44,336 bases of DNA. It comes from Planctomycetota bacterium (GTDB taxonomy: Bacteria > Planctomycetota > Planctomycetia > Gemmatales > Gemmataceae). Below, in pieces: positions 42,178 to 44,336 of the stretch (its first letter is position 1; every line of letters starts with the position of its first letter). The stretch covers positions 1 to 44,336 of the forward strand of contig JACOUH010000179.1 in NCBI GenBank assembly GCA_016177925.1, written 5' to 3'. The position numbers and the translations under genes were made by a program. Below the pieces are notes generated by a model. The model saw only the letters and a list, made by a program, of their open reading frames with translations, was not told the origin of the DNA and did no database searches.

Positions 42178-42762
42178 ATGGACGGGGAGGGAACACATCA
42201 CGAGAATCTGTCACCCTGTCGCCGAAAGGCTGTCTTCCTCGATCGCGACGGCGTCATCAACCGAAACATCGTCCGCGGCAACGTCACACACCCGCCGGAC
42301 CGCGTCGAGGACTTCGAGTTGCTGCCGGGCGTCCTGGAGACAGCACAGCGGCTGGTGAGGGCGGGCTTCGTCCTGGTCGTCATCACCAATCAACCCGACG
42401 TGGCGCGGGGGAAGCAGAAGCGCGAGGTGGTCGAACGGATGAACGACATCGTCCGCTCCGCGCTGCCAGTGCTCGACGTGCTGGCCTGCTACCACGACGG
42501 CAGCGACCACTGCCCCTGTCGCAAGCCGAAGCCCGGCATGTTGCTCGAAGCAGCCCGCCGCTGGGACCTCGATCTCGAACGCAGCTTCATGGTCGGCGAT
42601 CGCTGGAGCGACGTCCTGGCGGGACAGGCGGCCGGGTGCCGGACCGTGCTGATCGCCGACCCGTACAGCGGCGCCGAACGCTGTCGCCCGGACCACACCG
42701 CCGCCGCCCTGCCCGCCGCGGCGGACTGGATACTCACTTTTCCTATCGAGGATGACCAATGA
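42178..42762 (+). CDS. GmhB-like HAD phosphatase (D,D-heptose 1,7-bisphosphate 7-phosphatase family)
   Basis: 194 residues. HAD motif I FLDRDGVIN (20-28; D22 and D24), motif II VITNQ (68-72) and the metal-binding GDRWSD (140-145). The zinc loop C104-x-H106-x5-C112-x-C114 (CYHDGSDHCPC, then RKPKPGM) is diagnostic of the GmhB/HisB-N type. In the GDP-heptose route it removes the 7-phosphate from heptose 1,7-bisphosphate. ATG 42178 follows GAGAGGA. The stop overlaps the next start (ATGA). Confidence 0.88.
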   Translation: MDGEGTHHENLSPCRRKAVFLDRDGVINRNIVRGNVTHPPDRVEDFELLPGVLETAQRLVRAGFVLVVITNQPDVARGKQKREVVERMNDIVRSALPVLDVLACYHDGSDHCPCRKPKPGMLLEAARRWDLDLERSFMVGDRWSDVLAGQAAGCRTVLIADPYSGAERCRPDHTAAALPAAADWILTFPIEDDQ

Positions 42763-43463
42763 AACTTTTCGTCGATACGGCGAATCTGGAGGAACTCGAG
42801 GCCTGCCTGAAGCGCGGCTTTCCCAGCGGCGTGACCACCAACCCGGCCATCCTGTCCAAGGAGAGGCACTGCGATTTTCGCGACCACATCAACGACATGA
42901 TCGGGTTGCTGCTCAAGTACGACTGCAAGGTCCCGCTCTCGGTCGAGGTGTTCACCACCGACGCCGACGAGATGCTGCGCCAGGCAGAGGAGTTCGTCGG
43001 GCAGTTCGGGCACTACCCGTACCTGAACGTGAAGGTGCCGGTCGGCTGGAACGAGCTGGCGGTGATCGCCGAGCTGCGCCGCCGTGACATCGAGGTCAAC
43101 TGCACCTGCTGCATGTCGTACAACCAGGCGGTGATGGCAGCGCGGGCCGGGGCGAACTACGTCAGCCTGTTCTGGGGCCGTATCCGCGACATCGGCTACG
43201 ACGCCGGCTCGGTCGTGCGGCAGGTGTCGGAGACATTCCGTTCGTGGGGCTCGTCGTCGGAGATCATCGTCGGCAGTATCCGCCACATTGCCGACATCAA
43301 CGAGGCGGTCCAGGCCGGCGCCCACATCTTGACGGTCCCGCCGAAGTTCTTCCCGCAGATGTGCGCCCACCCCAAGACCGACGAGGCGGTACATCAGTTC
43401 GTCACCGAGTTCCAGAAATGGCAGGACCAGGTGGCCAGCGTGCCGCTGAAGAAGAGCGCCTGA
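42759..43463 (+). CDS. Transaldolase-family enzyme (TalC/FSA-like)
   Basis: 234 residues, the short decameric subclass. D6 in FVDTAN, TTNP (26-29), NVKVPVG with the Schiff-base lysine K92, and the C-terminal ADINEAVQAGA agree with the fructose 6-phosphate aldolase/transaldolase clan. If it is a transaldolase it can make sedoheptulose 7-phosphate, the substrate of the GmhA-like enzyme at 40455. If it is an aldolase it would only feed general sugar phosphates. It overlaps the GmhB-like gene by four bases, a strong hint for a linked role. Confidence 0.85.
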   Translation: MKLFVDTANLEELEACLKRGFPSGVTTNPAILSKERHCDFRDHINDMIGLLLKYDCKVPLSVEVFTTDADEMLRQAEEFVGQFGHYPYLNVKVPVGWNELAVIAELRRRDIEVNCTCCMSYNQAVMAARAGANYVSLFWGRIRDIGYDAGSVVRQVSETFRSWGSSSEIIVGSIRHIADINEAVQAGAHILTVPPKFFPQMCAHPKTDEAVHQFVTEFQKWQDQVASVPLKKSA

Positions 43464-43477
43464 GCGCGACCCCGCGC

Positions 43478-43534
43478 ATTAGCCCGACGCGCCAGCGAGG
43501 TTCGCTGGTTTCCTCGCTGGCGCGTCGGGCTAAT
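43478..43534. terminator. Perfect 23-bp hairpin between convergent genes (AGCCCGACGCGCCAGC family)
   Basis: Arms 43478-43500 and 43512-43534 are exact complements with an 11-base loop. It lies between the stops of the transaldolase-like gene and the leftward GT4, so it can end both transcripts. The arm word AGCCCGACGCGCCAGC also occurs at 21549. Confidence 0.85.
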
Positions 43535-43551
43535 CGCGCCCACTCACCTTC

Positions 43552-44336
43552 TCAGCCCGCGGCGCGCAGATCGCCGCGTTCCGTGCTTCTCCTCAACGAC
43601 AGGTCGAGACCGACACCCTTCACCTTGCGGTAAGCGTGAAGGGTCGCCTGTGCGCAGGCGTCCCAGCTGAAGCGAGCGGCGTGTACTTCGGCGCCCCGGC
43701 GTAGCTGCTGGCGCCAATCGTCGTCAGCAATGACCCGGGCCAAGGCATCACGCCAGGCGACGACATCAAGCGCCTCGACCAGGTGAGCATTGCTGCCGTG
43801 CAGCACCTCGGCGACGGCCTCGGCGGTCGAGGCCAGCACGGCCCCGCCACAGGCCAGCATCTCCACCGGCGGCAGGCCAAACCCCTCATACAAAGAAGGA
43901 AACACCAGCGCGCGCGCGCCGCTGTAGAGAGCGGGCAGGTCGGCCTCGGCAACGTAGCCCAAATGGACGACGCCCTTGGCTCGCCCTTCCCGCTCGAACA
44001 GCTCGCGCAGTCCTTCGGCCCGCCAGCCCCAGCCGCCCGCCAGCACCAACGGGCAGCGCCCCCGCAGTGCCGCCGGCAGATCACAGTAGGCACGCACCAG
44101 CGTGTCGAGGTTCTTGCGTGGCTCCAGTGTCCCCACGTACAAGAGGTAGCCCCCTGCGGCCAGGCTCAGCCGAGCCAGCACTGGACGCAGCTCCGCCTCC
44201 CCCAGCCGCCGCATGCCGGGCCGCGCCCCCAGGTAGGTGCAGGTGACACGCTCGGCCGGGATGCCAAGGGTCTGGATGATCTGGCGGCGGCTGAACTGTG
44301 AGATGGTCAGCACGTGGACGCACTGCCTGAGCCCCT
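43552..44336 (-). CDS. Glycosyltransferase family 4, C-terminal part (5' beyond window)
   Basis: About 261 residues are visible, and the frame is open to the right edge, so the N-terminal half is missing. The GT4 C-terminal domain is clear: YVGTLEPRKN (donor loop), VLAGGWGWR, and the nucleotide-sugar motif EGFGLPPVEM with its E-x7-E pair. It is convergent with the transaldolase-like gene across the hairpin at 43478. It belongs to the glycan locus by content. The GTG at 44313 is not the true start, because the codons before it read on in the same frame. Confidence 0.87.
   Translation of the reverse strand, partial: GLRQCVHVLTISQFSRRQIIQTLGIPAERVTCTYLGARPGMRRLGEAELRPVLARLSLAAGGYLLYVGTLEPRKNLDTLVRAYCDLPAALRGRCPLVLAGGWGWRAEGLRELFEREGRAKGVVHLGYVAEADLPALYSGARALVFPSLYEGFGLPPVEMLACGGAVLASTAEAVAEVLHGSNAHLVEALDVVAWRDALARVIADDDWRQQLRRGAEVHAARFSWDACAQATLHAYRKVKGVGLDLSLRRSTERGDLRAAG

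Noticed and set aside
1..44336. tRNA, rRNA, riboswitch or insertion-sequence candidates
   Set aside because: I saw no cloverleaf with CCA/TTC consensus words, no rRNA core sequences, no transposase motif and no aptamer-like leader beyond the hairpins already listed.

Overview
The window is about 44.3 kb of GC-rich DNA (roughly two-thirds G+C by eye). The genes are almost all real-looking, with strongly GC-biased third positions and many long antisense open frames that are only shadows. The style fits a planctomycete, probably of the Gemmata group. The hints are a double zinc-ribbon membrane protein with a proline-rich linker, a large load of intergenic palindromes, wide gene spacing and decayed gene fragments between genes. 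That placement is an inference; there is no rRNA or marker gene here to prove it.

Left part (1-8.6 kb), assorted genes. A type II-like restriction-modification locus fills 1-2679: an N6-adenine methyltransferase with a C-terminal specificity-like domain (truncated by the window edge) runs rightward and meets, tail to tail with overlapping stop codons, a leftward pair made of an XRE controller protein and an HNH nuclease. It is followed by a DUF255/thioredoxin-fold protein, a PLP-dependent threonine dehydratase-like enzyme, the zinc-ribbon membrane protein and an uncharacterised two-gene unit behind a good sigma70-like promoter. A decayed N-terminal fragment of an ADP-ribosylglycohydrolase follows.

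Right part (8.6-44.3 kb), one large surface-glycan locus. It holds glycosyltransferases (GT9, two GT4, and one GT2-like enzyme with an internal deletion), four class I methyltransferases, and nucleotide-sugar enzymes (epimerase, UDP-glucose-dehydrogenase-like protein, SDR, Gfo/Idh/MocA). There are five very large polytopic proteins with an acidic motif in an early loop (GT-C-like), one LPG-synthase/AglD-type membrane protein, and two successive MBOAT + SGNH-like O-acylation cassettes. Scattered through it is a complete candidate route to GDP-D-glycero-D-manno-heptose: a transaldolase-family enzyme (possible source of sedoheptulose 7-phosphate), a GmhA-like isomerase, an HddA-like kinase, a GmhB-like phosphatase and an HddC-like nucleotidyltransferase. 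The simplest reading is a heptose-containing, methylated and O-acylated cell-surface polysaccharide or glycoprotein glycan.

The most unusual signals are these. The dehydrogenase has Thr at the position of the catalytic Cys. The GT2-like gene has lost the segment with its DxD region. There are tandem duplications (two ~735-residue membrane proteins; two MBOAT/SGNH cassettes with a mosaic pattern of identity). A modular collection of long, often perfect hairpins sits in most of the wider gaps, including gaps inside apparent operons. No tRNA, rRNA, CRISPR array or intact insertion sequence was seen.
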